NCBI RefSeq assembly: GCF_013385825.1
Contig: NZ_JACAPG010000011.1
Coordinates: 233,279 to 297,278 of the forward strand
DNA length: 64,000 bases
Reading direction: 5' to 3'
From: Pseudomonas reactans
Lineage (GTDB): Bacteria; Pseudomonadota; Gammaproteobacteria; Pseudomonadales; Pseudomonadaceae
Numbering within the stretch: the stretch's first letter is position 1; each line of letters opens with the position of its first letter. The notes under the pieces were generated by a model, which saw only the letters and a list, made by a program, of their open reading frames with translations, ran no database searches and had not been told where the DNA came from. Both the position numbers and the translations under genes were made by a program. Shown here piece by piece: positions 27,715-38,291 of the stretch.

Positions 27715-28827
27715 ATGAAACGTGTAGGTCTGATCGGTTGGCGCGGTATGGTCGGTTCCGTGCTCATGCAGCGGATGCTGGAAGAGCAGGATTTCGATCT
27801 TATTGAGCCGGTGTTTTTCACCACTTCGAATGTGGGTGGCCAAGGGCCGTCTGTGGGCAAGGATATTGCCCCGCTCAAGGACGCCTACAACATTGAAGAG
27901 CTGAAAACCCTCGACGTGATTCTGACCTGTCAGGGTGGCGACTACACCAGCGAAGTCTTCCCCAAGCTGCGCGAAGCCGGCTGGCAGGGTTACTGGATCG
28001 ACGCCGCGTCGAGCCTGCGTATGCAGGACGATGCCGTGATCATTCTCGACCCAGTGAACCGCAAGGTCATCGACCAGCAGCTGGACGCGGGCACCAAGAA
28101 CTACGTCGGCGGCAACTGCACCGTCAGCCTGATGCTGATGGGCCTGGGCGGCTTGTTCGAAGCTGGCCTGGTCGAGTGGATGAGCGCCATGACCTATCAG
28201 GCAGCCTCCGGTGCCGGCGCGCAGAACATGCGTGAGCTGATCAAGCAAATGGGCGCGACCCACGCGGCTGTCGCCGATCAACTGGCCGACCCGGCCAGCG
28301 CGATCCTCGACATCGACCGCCGTGTGGCCGAAGCCATGCGCAGCGATGCGTACCCGACCGAAAACTTCGGCGTGCCATTGGCCGGTAGCCTGATCCCGTG
28401 GATCGACAAAGAACTGCCGAACGGCCAGAGCCGTGAAGAGTGGAAGGCCCAGGCCGAGACCAACAAGATCCTCGGCCGCTTCAAGAGCCCGATCCCGGTG
28501 GACGGCATCTGCGTGCGTATCGGCGCGATGCGCTGCCACAGCCAGGCGCTGACCATCAAGCTGAACAAAGACGTGCCGATCAGTGATATCGAAGCCTTGA
28601 TCAGCCAGCACAACCCGTGGGTCAAGCTGGTGCCGAACAACCGTGATATCAGCATGCAGGAGCTGAGCCCGACCAAGGTCACCGGCACCCTGAATGTACC
28701 GGTGGGCCGCCTGCGCAAGTTGAACATGGGCAGCCAGTTCCTCGGTGCGTTCACCGTAGGCGACCAACTGCTGTGGGGCGCGGCCGAACCGCTGCGCCGC
28801 ATGCTGCGGATCTTGCTGGAGCGTTGA
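27715..28827 (+). CDS. asd: Aspartate-semialdehyde dehydrogenase
   Basis: 370-aa NADPH-dependent enzyme converting aspartyl phosphate to aspartate semialdehyde, the entry to lysine/DAP, threonine and methionine synthesis. It is the gamma-proteobacterial type: N-terminal [15 protein letters not shown] nucleotide motif, catalytic Cys in [11 protein letters not shown], and the acid-base His in [16 protein letters not shown]. Ends at a strong terminator. A second, diverged family member (usg) follows. Confidence 0.97.
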   Translation: MKRVGLIGWRGMVGSVLMQRMLEEQDFDLIEPVFFTTSNVGGQGPSVGKDIAPLKDAYNIEELKTLDVILTCQGGDYTSEVFPKLREAGWQGYWIDAASSLRMQDDAVIILDPVNRKVIDQQLDAGTKNYVGGNCTVSLMLMGLGGLFEAGLVEWMSAMTYQAASGAGAQNMRELIKQMGATHAAVADQLADPASAILDIDRRVAEAMRSDAYPTENFGVPLAGSLIPWIDKELPNGQSREEWKAQAETNKILGRFKSPIPVDGICVRIGAMRCHSQALTIKLNKDVPISDIEALISQHNPWVKLVPNNRDISMQELSPTKVTGTLNVPVGRLRKLNMGSQFLGAFTVGDQLLWGAAEPLRRMLRILLER

Positions 28828-28845
28828 TCGCTTGAAGCAATGAAG

Positions 28846-28879
28846 AAACCCGCGCTCTGGTGACAGGCGCGGGTTTTTT
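28846..28879 (+). terminator. Rho-independent terminator after asd
   Basis: 10-bp stem AAACCCGCGC/GCGCGGGTTT (28846-28855 with 28867-28876), 11-base loop, then six T. Confidence 0.92.
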
Positions 28880-28943
28880 ATTGGCCTCACCCCCAGCCAC
28901 CCGGTAAAGTGCCGCTCCCCCCGCAATGCCCGAGGCAGCCTCC

Positions 28944-29954
28944 ATGACCCAGACCTTTGATATCGCCGTGATCGGCGCCACCGGCACGGTGGGTGAAACC
29001 CTGGTGCAGATCCTCGAAGAGCTGGACTTCCCGGTGGGTACCCTGCATCTGCTGGCGGGCAGTAATTCCGCCGGCGCGTCGGTGCCGTTTCGTGGCAAGA
29101 ACGTGCGGGTGAGGGAGGTCGATGAGTTCGACTTCAGCAAGGTACAGCTCGCGTTTTTTGCAGCGGGGCCGGCGGTGACCTTGAGTTTCGCGCCGCGTGC
29201 CACGGCGGCGGGCTGCTCGGTGATCGACTTGTCCGGCGCGTTGTCGGCCGAACAGGCACCACGCGTGGTGCCGGAAGCCAATGCCCATGTGCTCGACGGC
29301 CTGGAAAAACCCTTCCGGCTCAGCAGCCCGAGCCCGTCGGCGACCCATTTGGCGGTAGTGCTGGCACCCTTGCGCAGTCTCTTGGATATCCAGCGCGTGA
29401 GCGTTACCGCCAACCTGGCGATGTCGTCCCAGGGGCGTGAAGCCGTCAGCGAATTGGCCCGGCAAACTGCCGAGTTGCTGAATATGCGCCCGCTGGAGCC
29501 GAAACTGTTTGATCGGCAGGTTGCTTTCAATCTACTGGCACAAGTCGGCCAACCGGACGACCAAGGCCATACCGATCTGGAGAAAAGGCTGATACACGAA
29601 TTGCGTGCAGTACTGGAAACTCCATTGCTAAAGATTTCCGCAACCTGCGCTCAAGCGCCGGTGTTTTTTGGCGATAGCCTGACAGTGTCCCTGCAACTAG
29701 GCGCACCGGTCGACCTCGCCGCCGTGAATCGCCTGCTCGACGCCGCGCCAGGAATAGAGCGGGTTGAAGAGGGTGACTACCCAACAGCGGTGGGCGACGC
29801 GGTCGGCCAGGACGTGGTCTATGTAGGACGGGTTCGCGCAGGTGTGGATGACCCGGCGGAACTAAATCTGTGGCTGACGTCAGATAACGTACGCAAGGGC
29901 GCCGCACTGAACGCCGTACAGCTGGCGCAGTTGTTGATAAAAGGCCTTGCGTAA
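28944..29954 (+). CDS. usg: USG-1: aspartate-semialdehyde dehydrogenase homologue lacking the catalytic Cys
   Basis: 336-aa protein of the aspartate-semialdehyde dehydrogenase fold, with an intact nucleotide-binding start (VIGATGTVGETLVQIL). Where active enzymes have NPNCST, this protein reads SPSPSAT, so the nucleophilic Cys appears replaced by Pro. It is therefore likely inactive as a dehydrogenase, as in USG-1 proteins found beside asd or fimV/truA in Pseudomonas. ATG 28944 (MTQTFDIAV) has GAGG 8 nt upstream; an ATG at 28926 is less likely. It precedes fimV. Role unknown. Confidence 0.85.
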   Translation: MTQTFDIAVIGATGTVGETLVQILEELDFPVGTLHLLAGSNSAGASVPFRGKNVRVREVDEFDFSKVQLAFFAAGPAVTLSFAPRATAAGCSVIDLSGALSAEQAPRVVPEANAHVLDGLEKPFRLSSPSPSATHLAVVLAPLRSLLDIQRVSVTANLAMSSQGREAVSELARQTAELLNMRPLEPKLFDRQVAFNLLAQVGQPDDQGHTDLEKRLIHELRAVLETPLLKISATCAQAPVFFGDSLTVSLQLGAPVDLAAVNRLLDAAPGIERVEEGDYPTAVGDAVGQDVVYVGRVRAGVDDPAELNLWLTSDNVRKGAALNAVQLAQLLIKGLA

Positions 29955-30116
29955 AAGATACTTGGCGGCAATTTGTAGATTGATTCTAACCAAGCGCTAT
30001 GCTTGGCCCCAGGCAGGAAAAGTTGCGCGTCGGTGACCTATCGGCTCGCCATGCCTTATGGCAGCGGTTACCAACCTTCTCGCAGGCCGGGGAGTGTTCA
30101 AACAAAGGATGAGGCT

Positions 30117-32681
30117 ATGGTTCAAGTTCGCAAACTGGTGTTAGCAATAGCGGCCGCCTCGGCGCTGTCCTCCGGTATGGCGCAGGCGCTGCAGCTGGGG
30201 GAGATGACCCTCAAGTCGAAGTTGAACCAGCCGTTGGCGGTGGAAATCGAATTGCTCGACGTCGGTGGCCTCACCGCTTCCGAGATCACGCCGAGCCTCG
30301 CTTCGTCCCAAGCCTTTGTGGATGCAGGCGTTGACCGCCAGGCGTTCCTCGAAGACCTGACGTTTACCCCGGTGATCAACCCCAGCGGACGCAGCGTGGT
30401 GCGTGTCACCTCCAGCAAACCGTTGCCCGATTCCTACGTACGTTTCCTGCTGCAAGTGCAATGGCCCAATGGCCGTTTGATGCGCGACTACAGCGTGTTG
30501 CTCGACCCGGCCAAATTCGACCAGCCTGCTCCGACGACCGCCGCGCCTGCGCCGCGCCTGGCGGCACCGGCCAGCAGCGCGCCCGCCGCAAGCAAGCCGG
30601 CACAGCACACCACCACCTCCCGCGACACCTTGTGGGAAATTGCCGCGAAGAACCGTAACGGCGGCTCGGTACAGCAGACCATGCTGGCGATCCAGGCGCT
30701 GAATCCTGACGCGTTTATCGACGGCAACATCAACCGTTTGAAGACCGGCCAGGTCCTCCGCCTGCCTGATCCCGTACAAAGCACCGCGCTGCCGCAACCC
30801 CAAGCGATCGCCGAAGTCAGCGCGCAGAATGCCGCCTGGCGCCAAGGCCGACGCGCCGCCACCAACCCGACGGCGGGCAAGCAGCAACTGGACGCGACCA
30901 AACGCACCCAGGCCGGCAATGCCCCGGCGAGTACTAACACCAAGGACAACCTGAGCCTGGTTTCTGCCGAAGCGGCCAAGAAGGGCGCCAAGGGCAAGAC
31001 GGGCGATAGTGCGGGGTTGAGCGACAAACTGGCGATGACCCAGGAGCAACTGGACACCACCCGTCGCGACAACGAAGAGTTGAAGAGCCGCGCGGCAGAC
31101 CTGCAAAGCCAGTTGGATAAACTGCAGAAACTGATTCAACTGAAAAACGATCAGCTCGCGCGTCTGCAGGCTGAGAAGGGCGCCCCGACAGCTCCGGCCA
31201 CGGCGGCAATGCCTGCGCAGTTGGCGGGTGAGCCGGCGGCTGCTCAGGCCTCGCCTGATGCCGCTGTTGCGACACCTGCGCCAGCCGCGCCAGCCGCGCC
31301 AGCGCCTGAGCCGGTCAAGGCGGATGCGGCGCCTGCTGCCGACGAGGGCAAATTCAACGATCTACTGACCAACCCTATCGTTCTCTGGGTGATCGGCGGC
31401 GCTGCAGCGTTGCTGGCGTTTTTGCTCCTGCTGCTGGGGATACGCCATCGCAACGCCCGTCGCGAAGAGGAAAAACACCTGCGCATGGCGCGGGCCCTGG
31501 CGGAAGAGCCAGTATTCACCTCGAACATTGATCAGGATCTGCCGCCAGACAGTTTCGAAGGCCTGGAAGTGCCGCCGCCAAACGTCAAGCTGGCGGCCGC
31601 TCCAACTCCAGCTCCAGCAGTTGAACCTGCAGTCGCTGTGCCGACCGTCGCCTCCGTGCTGGCGCCGCTGGCCGTTGCCGTGGCCCCGGCGAATGCCAAC
31701 GATGCCCTGGCCCAAGCCCAGTCTCTTATCGACCGTGGCCACCTGAACCAGGCTGCCGACGTGCTGGAACAGGCGATCAAACAGGAACCCAAGCGCAGCG
31801 ACCTGCGTTTGAAACTGATGGAAGTCTACGGCCTGCAAAACGACAAGGACGGTTTCGTGACCCAGGAGCGTCAACTGGTGGCCAATGGTGACAACCATGC
31901 CCAGGTCGAACAGCTCAAGAGCCGCTTCCCGGCCATGGCCGTGCTGGCGGCAGGCGTCAGCGCCGCGGTGGCTGCGGCGGCCCTGGATGCCCAATACGTC
32001 AAGGATTTGCTGGAAGACAAACCCGCCCCTGCGGAGCCCGAAGCCTTCGACACCGATTTCGACCTGAGCCTGGACGAGCTGGAGGAAGCCTCCCCAGCCG
32101 AGCTCAAGGACGATCAGCAGACCTTCGAATCGCTGCTGCAACAGCAAACCGAAGCTCAGGCTGCTCCGGATGACCTGTCGGACTTCGACCTGGACCTGCA
32201 ACTGGATGCACCGGCGTCGGCGCAATCGGATGACGACTTCCTCTCGGGCCTGGAAGAGCAGATGAAGGACGTGCCGGCCGTCGAGCCGCCCACCCTGACC
32301 CCGGCGGCCCTGGATGACTTCGACCTGCCGGAAGATTTCGACCTGTCCTTGGCCGATGAGCCGGAAGCTGCCGCCAAGCCTGACGCCTTTGCGTCCGAGC
32401 TGGATGATGTCAACGCCGAGCTGGACCGTTTGTCCCAGAGCCTGGAGCATCCGTCCATCGAGCCTTCCTTCACCGCAGAAGATGCGGCGAAGGGCGACGA
32501 TGAGCCGGAATTCGACTTCCTTTCCGGCACGGACGAGGTGGCCACCAAGCTTGACCTGGCCCAGGCTTATATCGACATGGGCGATGCGGACGGTGCGCGG
32601 GACATCCTCAGCGAGGTGCTGACCGAAGGCGACGAAACTCAGCGCGGCGAGGCCAAGGAAATGCTCGGCCGGTTGGCCTGA
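30117..32681 (+). CDS. fimV: FimV-type polar hub/peptidoglycan-binding protein
   Basis: 854-aa inner-membrane protein that organises the cell pole (type IV pili, chemosensory and c-di-GMP components in P. aeruginosa). After a signal peptide (MVQVRKLVLAIAAASAL...AQA), the FimV N-terminal domain LQLGEMTLKSKLNQPLAVEI is followed by a LysM motif near residues 165-225 (RDTLWEIAAKN...QVLRLPD). A coiled coil follows near 305-360, then a single transmembrane helix about 420-445 (IVLWVIGGAAALLAFLLLLL). The very acidic cytoplasmic part ends in a TPR-like FimV C-terminal domain (LDLAQAYIDMGDADGARDIL). ATG 30117 has GAGG upstream; earlier in-frame codons lack one. Confidence 0.92.
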   Translation: MVQVRKLVLAIAAASALSSGMAQALQLGEMTLKSKLNQPLAVEIELLDVGGLTASEITPSLASSQAFVDAGVDRQAFLEDLTFTPVINPSGRSVVRVTSSKPLPDSYVRFLLQVQWPNGRLMRDYSVLLDPAKFDQPAPTTAAPAPRLAAPASSAPAASKPAQHTTTSRDTLWEIAAKNRNGGSVQQTMLAIQALNPDAFIDGNINRLKTGQVLRLPDPVQSTALPQPQAIAEVSAQNAAWRQGRRAATNPTAGKQQLDATKRTQAGNAPASTNTKDNLSLVSAEAAKKGAKGKTGDSAGLSDKLAMTQEQLDTTRRDNEELKSRAADLQSQLDKLQKLIQLKNDQLARLQAEKGAPTAPATAAMPAQLAGEPAAAQASPDAAVATPAPAAPAAPAPEPVKADAAPAADEGKFNDLLTNPIVLWVIGGAAALLAFLLLLLGIRHRNARREEEKHLRMARALAEEPVFTSNIDQDLPPDSFEGLEVPPPNVKLAAAPTPAPAVEPAVAVPTVASVLAPLAVAVAPANANDALAQAQSLIDRGHLNQAADVLEQAIKQEPKRSDLRLKLMEVYGLQNDKDGFVTQERQLVANGDNHAQVEQLKSRFPAMAVLAAGVSAAVAAAALDAQYVKDLLEDKPAPAEPEAFDTDFDLSLDELEEASPAELKDDQQTFESLLQQQTEAQAAPDDLSDFDLDLQLDAPASAQSDDDFLSGLEEQMKDVPAVEPPTLTPAALDDFDLPEDFDLSLADEPEAAAKPDAFASELDDVNAELDRLSQSLEHPSIEPSFTAEDAAKGDDEPEFDFLSGTDEVATKLDLAQAYIDMGDADGARDILSEVLTEGDETQRGEAKEMLGRLA

Positions 32682-32700
32682 CCGTCATACGTCAATGCAG

Positions 32701-32724
32701 CGGCGACCTTCGGGTCGCCGTTTT
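32701..32724 (+). terminator. Terminator after fimV
   Basis: 8-bp GC-rich stem CGGCGACC/GGTCGCCG closed by a TTCG tetraloop and followed by TTTT; 20 nt after the fimV stop. Confidence 0.85.
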
Positions 32725-32792
32725 GCTTTTGTGGGCACTCACACAAATCGGCATAATGGCCGCCTTTGCGCAACTCATCAGGCTCTCAGTTC

Positions 32793-33647
32793 TTGGCAAA
32801 TATAGATAACGCGGCCGCCGAAATGGCGGCCGCAGGCTTTTACCGCATCGCCCTGGGCGTGGAATACAAAGGCTCGCGCTATCGCGGCTGGCAGCGTCAG
32901 GCGTCCGGCGTACTGACGGTGCAGGAAACCCTGGAGAAAGCACTGTCGAAAGTCGCTGATTCGCCAGTGTCGCTGATGTGCGCCGGGCGCACCGATGCAG
33001 GCGTGCACGCCTGTGGCCAGGTGGTGCACTTCGACACCCAGGCTGAGCGGTCCATGAAGGCCTGGGTGATGGGTGCTAATATCAATTTGCCCCACGACGT
33101 CAGCGTCAGTTGGGCCAAGGTCATGCCGGCGCATTTTCATGCGCGCTTCAAGGCCATCGCTCGGCGTTATCGCTATGTGATCTACAACGACCAGATCCGT
33201 CCGGCGCACCTCAACGAAGAAATCACTTGGAACCACCGCCCGCTCGACGCCGAGCGTATGGCCGAGGCTGCGCAGCATCTGGTGGGTGTGCATGATTTCA
33301 GCGCTTTCCGTGCCGGCCAGTGCCAGGCCAAATCGCCGGTCAAGGAAGTCCATCACCTGCGCGTAACCCGTCACGGCAAGATGATCGTGCTGGATATCCG
33401 TGCCGGTGCGTTCCTGCACCATATGGTTCGAAACATTGCCGGAGTGCTGATGACCATCGGCACCGGCGAGCGTCCGGTGGAGTGGGCCAGGGAAGTGCTG
33501 GAAAGCCGTGTCCGCCGTACGGGCGGGGTCACGGCGCATCCGTTCGGCCTGTACCTGGTGGATGTGGAGTATCGCGACGAGTTCGAATTGCCGGAACGTT
33601 TCATCGGGCCACACTTCCTCACAGGTTTCAGCGAACTTGGCGGCTGA
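32793..33647 (+). CDS. truA: tRNA pseudouridine(38-40) synthase
   Basis: Converts uridines 38-40 of the tRNA anticodon arm to pseudouridine. Catalytic Asp is in [27 protein letters not shown] and [15 protein letters not shown] are conserved blocks. The C-terminus ends with the usual [12 protein letters not shown]. The start is unsure: TTG 32793 ([11 protein letters not shown]) and ATG 32823 ([12 protein letters not shown]) both fit family lengths, and neither has a good ribosome site. 284 aa with the first choice. It lies between fimV and trpF, as in other pseudomonads. Confidence 0.92.
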   Translation: MANIDNAAAEMAAAGFYRIALGVEYKGSRYRGWQRQASGVLTVQETLEKALSKVADSPVSLMCAGRTDAGVHACGQVVHFDTQAERSMKAWVMGANINLPHDVSVSWAKVMPAHFHARFKAIARRYRYVIYNDQIRPAHLNEEITWNHRPLDAERMAEAAQHLVGVHDFSAFRAGQCQAKSPVKEVHHLRVTRHGKMIVLDIRAGAFLHHMVRNIAGVLMTIGTGERPVEWAREVLESRVRRTGGVTAHPFGLYLVDVEYRDEFELPERFIGPHFLTGFSELGG

Positions 33648-33711
33648 CGCCCGGAAAAGCTTTTGTTACCATCCGGGACTTTCTCGGTCCAATCCTTGGG
33701 GTTTCCACGAC

Positions 33712-34332
33712 ATGTCAGCCGTTCGCAGCAAGATTTGCGGGATTACCCGCATAGAGGACGCGTTGGCGGCGGTCGAGGCGGGGGCGGATGCCATCGGTTT
33801 CGTGTTCTATGCCAAGAGCCCGCGGGCGGTGAATGTGGTGCAGGCGCGGGCAATCATCGCCGCCTTGCCGCCGTTCGTGACCACCGTGGGGTTGTTCGTC
33901 AACGCCAGTCGCTGCGAACTCAACGAAACCCTGGATGCCGTACCGCTGGATATGCTGCAGTTCCACGGCGACGAAACGCCCGACGAGTGTGAAAGCTACC
34001 AGCGTCCGTATATCAAGGCGTTGCGCGTGAAAGCTGGGGATGACATCGCGGCTGCCTGCGCCGCCTATGGTGGCGCTCGCGGGATTCTGCTGGATACCTA
34101 TGTCGAAGGCGTGCCCGGCGGTACGGGTGAAGCGTTCGATTGGTCGCTGATTCCCGAAGGCTTGAGCAAGCCGATCATCCTGGCCGGGGGGCTCAATCCC
34201 GCGAACGTCTCGGTGGCTATCGAGCAGGTCCGCCCTTATGCCGTGGACGTCAGCGGTGGGGTGGAGCAAGGCAAGGGCATCAAGGATCACGACAAGATTC
34301 GCGCATTTATGCAAGCTGTGCGCGGGATGTGA
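33712..34332 (+). CDS. trpF: Phosphoribosylanthranilate isomerase
   Basis: 206-aa TIM barrel that isomerises N-(5'-phosphoribosyl)anthranilate in tryptophan synthesis. Catalytic Cys is in SKICGITR at the N-terminus and the catalytic Asp in the [19 protein letters not shown] block; [10 protein letters not shown] and [19 protein letters not shown] bind phosphate. As is usual in Pseudomonas, it stands apart from other trp genes, beside truA and accD. Confidence 0.96.
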   Translation: MSAVRSKICGITRIEDALAAVEAGADAIGFVFYAKSPRAVNVVQARAIIAALPPFVTTVGLFVNASRCELNETLDAVPLDMLQFHGDETPDECESYQRPYIKALRVKAGDDIAAACAAYGGARGILLDTYVEGVPGGTGEAFDWSLIPEGLSKPIILAGGLNPANVSVAIEQVRPYAVDVSGGVEQGKGIKDHDKIRAFMQAVRGM

Positions 34333-34576
34333 CGGCTGGCAGTCTGCCGCCGTCCATAACTACCACTGTGTAAAACAGACCGGCGCCGCCTGAGGGTGGG
34401 CTGGAAACGAAGTGGCAACCCTGCGCTGGCAGGTTGTCTGGAAGGCTGAGGATACATGCGGGAAAAGGCCGGTCGAACGTCTGACCCCGTCCAGCATGTG
34501 TCATCGCCACATATGAATTTAGCTCAAGGGCATACGCGGGGCTGTGTTCAAGCCACCGGTACTGGAGAAAGAAAGC

Positions 34577-35497
34577 ATGAGCAACTGGTTAGTAGACAAA
34601 CTGATCCCTTCGATCATGCGTTCCGAGGTGAAAAAAAGCTCGGTTCCTGAAGGTCTGTGGCACAAGTGCCCATCCTGCGACGCGGTGTTGTACCGTCCGG
34701 AGCTGGAAAAGACCTTGGACGTTTGCCCCAAGTGCAACCACCACATGCGTATCGGCGCCCGCGCCCGCATCGACATCTTCCTGGACGCCGAAGGCCGCAA
34801 CGAGCTGGGTGCCGACCTGGAGCCGGTCGACCGCCTCAAGTTCCGCGACAGCAAGAAGTACAAGGACCGTCTGGTCGGCGCGCAGAAGCAGACCGGCGAG
34901 AAGGACGCGCTGATTTCTGTCAGTGGCAAACTGCTGGGCATGCCTGTCGTGGTGTCGGCGTTCGAGTTCTCCTTCATGGGCGGCTCCATGGGTGCCATCG
35001 TCGGTGAGCGCTTCGTTCGCGCCGCCAACTACGCCTTGGAAAACCGTTGCCCGATGATCTGCTTCGCCGCCTCCGGTGGTGCGCGCATGCAGGAAGCCCT
35101 GATCTCCCTGATGCAAATGGCCAAGACCTCTGCGGTACTGGCACGACTGCGTGAAGAAGGCATCCCGTTCATCTCCGTGCTGACCGACCCGGTCTACGGC
35201 GGCGTTTCCGCCAGCCTGGCGATGCTGGGTGACGTGATCGTCGGCGAGCCAAAGGCCCTGATCGGTTTTGCCGGCCCGCGTGTGATCGAGCAAACCGTAC
35301 GTGAAAAACTGCCGGAAGGCTTCCAGCGCAGCGAGTTCCTGCTGGAGCACGGTGCGATCGACCTGATCATCCCGCGCGGTGAGTTGCGTCCACGCCTGGG
35401 CAACCTGCTGGCACAAATGATGGGCCTGCCGACCCCTGTGTACGTCGCGCCTAAAGTTGAACCGATTGTCGTGCCGCCGGTGCCTGCAAACCTATGA
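34577..35497 (+). CDS. accD: Acetyl-CoA carboxylase carboxyltransferase subunit beta
   Basis: 306-aa beta subunit that, with AccA, transfers CO2 from carboxybiotin to acetyl-CoA for fatty acid synthesis. The N-terminal zinc ribbon is seen as [10 protein letters not shown] and [10 protein letters not shown] (four Cys). The crotonase-like core carries [17 protein letters not shown] and [19 protein letters not shown]. The start [15 protein letters not shown] at 34577 has GGAGAAAGAAAGC upstream. Its stop overlaps the folC start (ATGA), so the two are translationally coupled. Confidence 0.97.
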   Translation: MSNWLVDKLIPSIMRSEVKKSSVPEGLWHKCPSCDAVLYRPELEKTLDVCPKCNHHMRIGARARIDIFLDAEGRNELGADLEPVDRLKFRDSKKYKDRLVGAQKQTGEKDALISVSGKLLGMPVVVSAFEFSFMGGSMGAIVGERFVRAANYALENRCPMICFAASGGARMQEALISLMQMAKTSAVLARLREEGIPFISVLTDPVYGGVSASLAMLGDVIVGEPKALIGFAGPRVIEQTVREKLPEGFQRSEFLLEHGAIDLIIPRGELRPRLGNLLAQMMGLPTPVYVAPKVEPIVVPPVPANL

Positions 35498-36801
35498 CCC
35501 AACGTACCCTGGGCGAATGGCTCGCCTACCTTGAGCAGTTGCATCCGTCCGCCATCGACATGGGCCTGGAGCGCTCGCAACAGGTAGCGGCCCGCCTCGG
35601 GTTGGGCCGGCCGGCGCCGCGCGTGATCACGGTGACCGGCACCAACGGCAAAGGCTCTACCTGCGCCTTTGTCGCGGCGCTGCTGCAGGCTCAAGGGCTG
35701 AAAGTCGGCGTCTACAATTCCCCGCACCTGCTGCGTTACAACGAGCGGGTGCAGCTCAATGGCGTCGAAGCCACTGATTCGCAACTCTGCGAAGCCTTCG
35801 CTGCACTCGATGCTGGCCGGGGCGAGATTTCCCTGACCTACTTCGAGATGGGCACCCTGGCGGCGTTTTGGCTGTTCGAGCGTGCGCAACTCGATGTGGT
35901 GGTGCTGGAAGTCGGCCTGGGCGGGCGCCTGGACACGGTCAACGTAGTGGATGCTGATCTGGCATTGGTCACCAGTATTGGTGTGGATCACGCCGACTAC
36001 CTGGGTAATACGCGCGAATCCGTGGCCTATGAAAAAGCCGGGATCTTCCGCCAGGGCAAGCCTGCGTTGTGCGGTGACCTGGATCCGCCGCACACCTTGC
36101 TCGACAAGGTGCGCGAGCTGGATTGCCCGTTTTTCCTGCGCGGTCGCGACTTCAATCTGGAAATCGGTGCGCAGCACTGGAATTGGCGCGGGCGTGATGC
36201 CCGTGGCCAGGCTGTAGAGTTGCGCGACCTGCCGCTGCTGAACCTGCCGATGGAAAACGCCGCGCTCGCGCTGCAGGCCTACCTGCTGATGGACCTGCCG
36301 TGGAATGCCGAGCAAATTGCCACCACCTTGCTGGCAACTCGCGTAGTCGGGCGTTTGGATCGTCGTGAGTTCCAGTGGCAAGGCAAGCGCCTGAACCTGT
36401 TGTTGGATGTGGGGCATAACCCCCATGCGGCCGAGTACCTGGCGCAACGCCTGTCGCGTACGCCGCCGGTCGGTCGTCGCCTTGCAGTCTTTGGCTTGCT
36501 GGCCGATAAGGATCTGGAGGGTGTGGTCGCACCCTTGCTGGGCAATGTCCAGGCATGGGCGGTAGCCCCTCTGGGTACTTCGCGCAGCCGTCCGGCCGCC
36601 GAGCTGGAAGTGGCCTTGCAGAACCTTGGTGCGCCAGTGGCGTCGTATGCAAGCGTGACCGCTGCCCTTGAAGCACAGTGCGCCGTTGCCACCCCCGATG
36701 ATGAGATTCTGTTGTTCGGGTCATTTTATTGTGTTGCCGAGGCGCTTGAGTGGTTGGCCCGGCGCTCCACGGAGGAAGCTGCACATGGCATTACTGGATA
36801 G
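35494..36801 (+). CDS. folC: Dihydrofolate synthase/folylpolyglutamate synthase
   Basis: 435-aa Mur ligase-family enzyme adding glutamate to dihydropteroate and then to folates. P-loop [14 protein letters not shown] near residue 48, the Mg-binding region [13 protein letters not shown], and [28 protein letters not shown] are typical. It overlaps accD by 4 bases at its start and the SPOR-domain gene by 17 bases at its end. Confidence 0.95.
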   Translation: MTQRTLGEWLAYLEQLHPSAIDMGLERSQQVAARLGLGRPAPRVITVTGTNGKGSTCAFVAALLQAQGLKVGVYNSPHLLRYNERVQLNGVEATDSQLCEAFAALDAGRGEISLTYFEMGTLAAFWLFERAQLDVVVLEVGLGGRLDTVNVVDADLALVTSIGVDHADYLGNTRESVAYEKAGIFRQGKPALCGDLDPPHTLLDKVRELDCPFFLRGRDFNLEIGAQHWNWRGRDARGQAVELRDLPLLNLPMENAALALQAYLLMDLPWNAEQIATTLLATRVVGRLDRREFQWQGKRLNLLLDVGHNPHAAEYLAQRLSRTPPVGRRLAVFGLLADKDLEGVVAPLLGNVQAWAVAPLGTSRSRPAAELEVALQNLGAPVASYASVTAALEAQCAVATPDDEILLFGSFYCVAEALEWLARRSTEEAAHGITG

Positions 36802-37444
36802 CGCATACAAGCAGCGAATGGTCGGCGCCCTGGTGCTGGTGGCGTTGGCGGTGATTTTCCTGCCGATGCTGTTCTCGCGTCAGGACGAAGAGCGTCAAGT
36901 AGTCGTCGAAGCGCCGGCTGCCCCGCAGGCGCCGTCGGTGCCGCAAGTACAGGTTGAACCGGTGGTGGTGCCTGAGCCCCAGGCCTTGCCGGAAGAAGAG
37001 CCGGTGCCTACCGATGCGGAGGTTGCTGCCCAGCAAGTTCCATCGATGCCGGTTCAGCCGAGCGTGCCAGTGGTCAAGCCAGCGCCTGCGCCGGCCGTAG
37101 CGGCCAAGCCTGCCGCGCCTGCGCCCGCACCGAAGCCGGTAGCGCCGCAACCGGCTGCGCCAGGCAAGCCGGATGTGGGGCAGAGTCGCATTGATCCGAA
37201 TGGCCTGCCGATCAGCTGGTCTATTCAAGTCGCCAGCCTGGGCAATCGCGAAGGTGCTGACGCTTTGCAGAAGAAGCTGCGCAGTCAAGGCTACAACGCG
37301 TACATCCGCAGCGCTGATGGCAAGAACCGTGTGTTTATCGGGCCGCTGATCGAGCGCGCCGAGGCGGATCGCCTGCGGGACTTGCTGGATCGCCAGCAGA
37401 ACCTCAAGGGTTTTGTGACCCGTTTCCAGCCTGAGCGCGGCTGA
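36785..37444 (+). CDS. SPOR-domain membrane protein (DedD-like)
   Basis: 219-aa inner-membrane protein: short cytoplasmic start, one transmembrane helix (VGALVLVALAVIFLPMLF, residues 12-29), a long Pro/Ala/Val-rich periplasmic linker, and a C-terminal SPOR domain (about 145-219: SWSIQVASLGNREGADALQ, YIRSADGKNRVFIGPLI). SPOR domains bind denuded septal peptidoglycan, so the protein is likely a divisome accessory like DedD. ATG 36785 lies inside the end of folC with GGAGGAAG upstream. Confidence 0.9.
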   Translation: MALLDSAYKQRMVGALVLVALAVIFLPMLFSRQDEERQVVVEAPAAPQAPSVPQVQVEPVVVPEPQALPEEEPVPTDAEVAAQQVPSMPVQPSVPVVKPAPAPAVAAKPAAPAPAPKPVAPQPAAPGKPDVGQSRIDPNGLPISWSIQVASLGNREGADALQKKLRSQGYNAYIRSADGKNRVFIGPLIERAEADRLRDLLDRQQNLKGFVTRFQPERG

Positions 37445-37469
37445 TTTCAGCCTGGAATGCAGTAAGAAA

Positions 37470-37558
37470 TGTGGGAGGGGGCTTGCCCCCGATGGCAGTC
37501 TACCGGCATTAAGTGTGCCGGCTGGACCAACGCTATCGGGGGCAAGCCCCCTCCCACA
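37470..37558. repeat. Inverted REP pair, TGTGGGAGGGGGCTTGCCCC type
   Basis: Two REP units (37470-37493 and 37535-37558) in head-to-head orientation with a GGGGGCTTGCCCCC core, of a different sequence class from those at 9454 and 25645. Confidence 0.85.
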
Positions 37559-37692
37559 TTGGTTTTGTGGTGGGGTTGAAATGGGCTTCGCTCATCCCAA
37601 ACTATTGATTTGCAAAGCAGTCGTAATCACAGCTTACCGACAGCCCGACGCTCTGCTAAAATGCGCCGCCTCATCTGTCCGTAGGCTGAACT

Positions 37693-38250
37693 GTGCCATT
37701 TACCTGGGTTGATTGGGCGATCGTCGCAATCGTCGCCATCTCCGCTTTGATCAGTCTAAGCCGCGGCTTCGTAAAAGAAGCACTGTCGTTGCTGACCTGG
37801 ATCATCGCAGGAGTCGTAGCCTGGATGTTCGGCGGTTCATTGTCGGTCTACCTGGCCGGATACATCGAGACACCTTCGGCTCGCGTCATCGCGGGCTGCG
37901 CCATCATGTTCATCGCCACGCTGCTGGTGGGAGCAATGGTCAATTATCTTATCGGCGAGTTGATACGTGTCACCGGCCTCTCCGGGACCGATCGATTCCT
38001 CGGCATGGCCTTCGGTGCTGCGCGTGGCGCGTTGCTGGTGGTCGTGGCGGTCGGGCTGTTGAGCCTGGGGCCGGTACAGCAGGATTCGTGGTGGCAGGAG
38101 TCGGTACTCGTGCCAAAATTTCTATTGGTTGCAGATTGGTCCAAGAACCTCATTTTGGGGTGGAGCAGTCAGTGGCTGGCCAGCGGAATCAGCGTACCCG
38201 CTGATCTTCCGTTCAAGGAACATCTCTTACCGGCCAAAACGCCTCAGTAA
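37693..38250 (+). CDS. cvpA: CvpA family membrane protein
   Basis: 185-aa inner-membrane protein with four hydrophobic helices (about 7-25, 32-52, 66-86, 105-122). It is needed for colicin V production in E. coli and its gene precedes purF there as here. The start is GTG 37693 (MPFTWVDWAIVAIVAISAL) after a CTGAACT spacer with weak ribosome site. Molecular function is not settled in the family; the cvpA-purF order is the strongest support. Confidence 0.93.
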   Translation: MPFTWVDWAIVAIVAISALISLSRGFVKEALSLLTWIIAGVVAWMFGGSLSVYLAGYIETPSARVIAGCAIMFIATLLVGAMVNYLIGELIRVTGLSGTDRFLGMAFGAARGALLVVVAVGLLSLGPVQQDSWWQESVLVPKFLLVADWSKNLILGWSSQWLASGISVPADLPFKEHLLPAKTPQ

Positions 38251-38291
38251 GCTGTGTTCAGTCAAGATTCATTAAGTAGGGGTTGCGTCGC

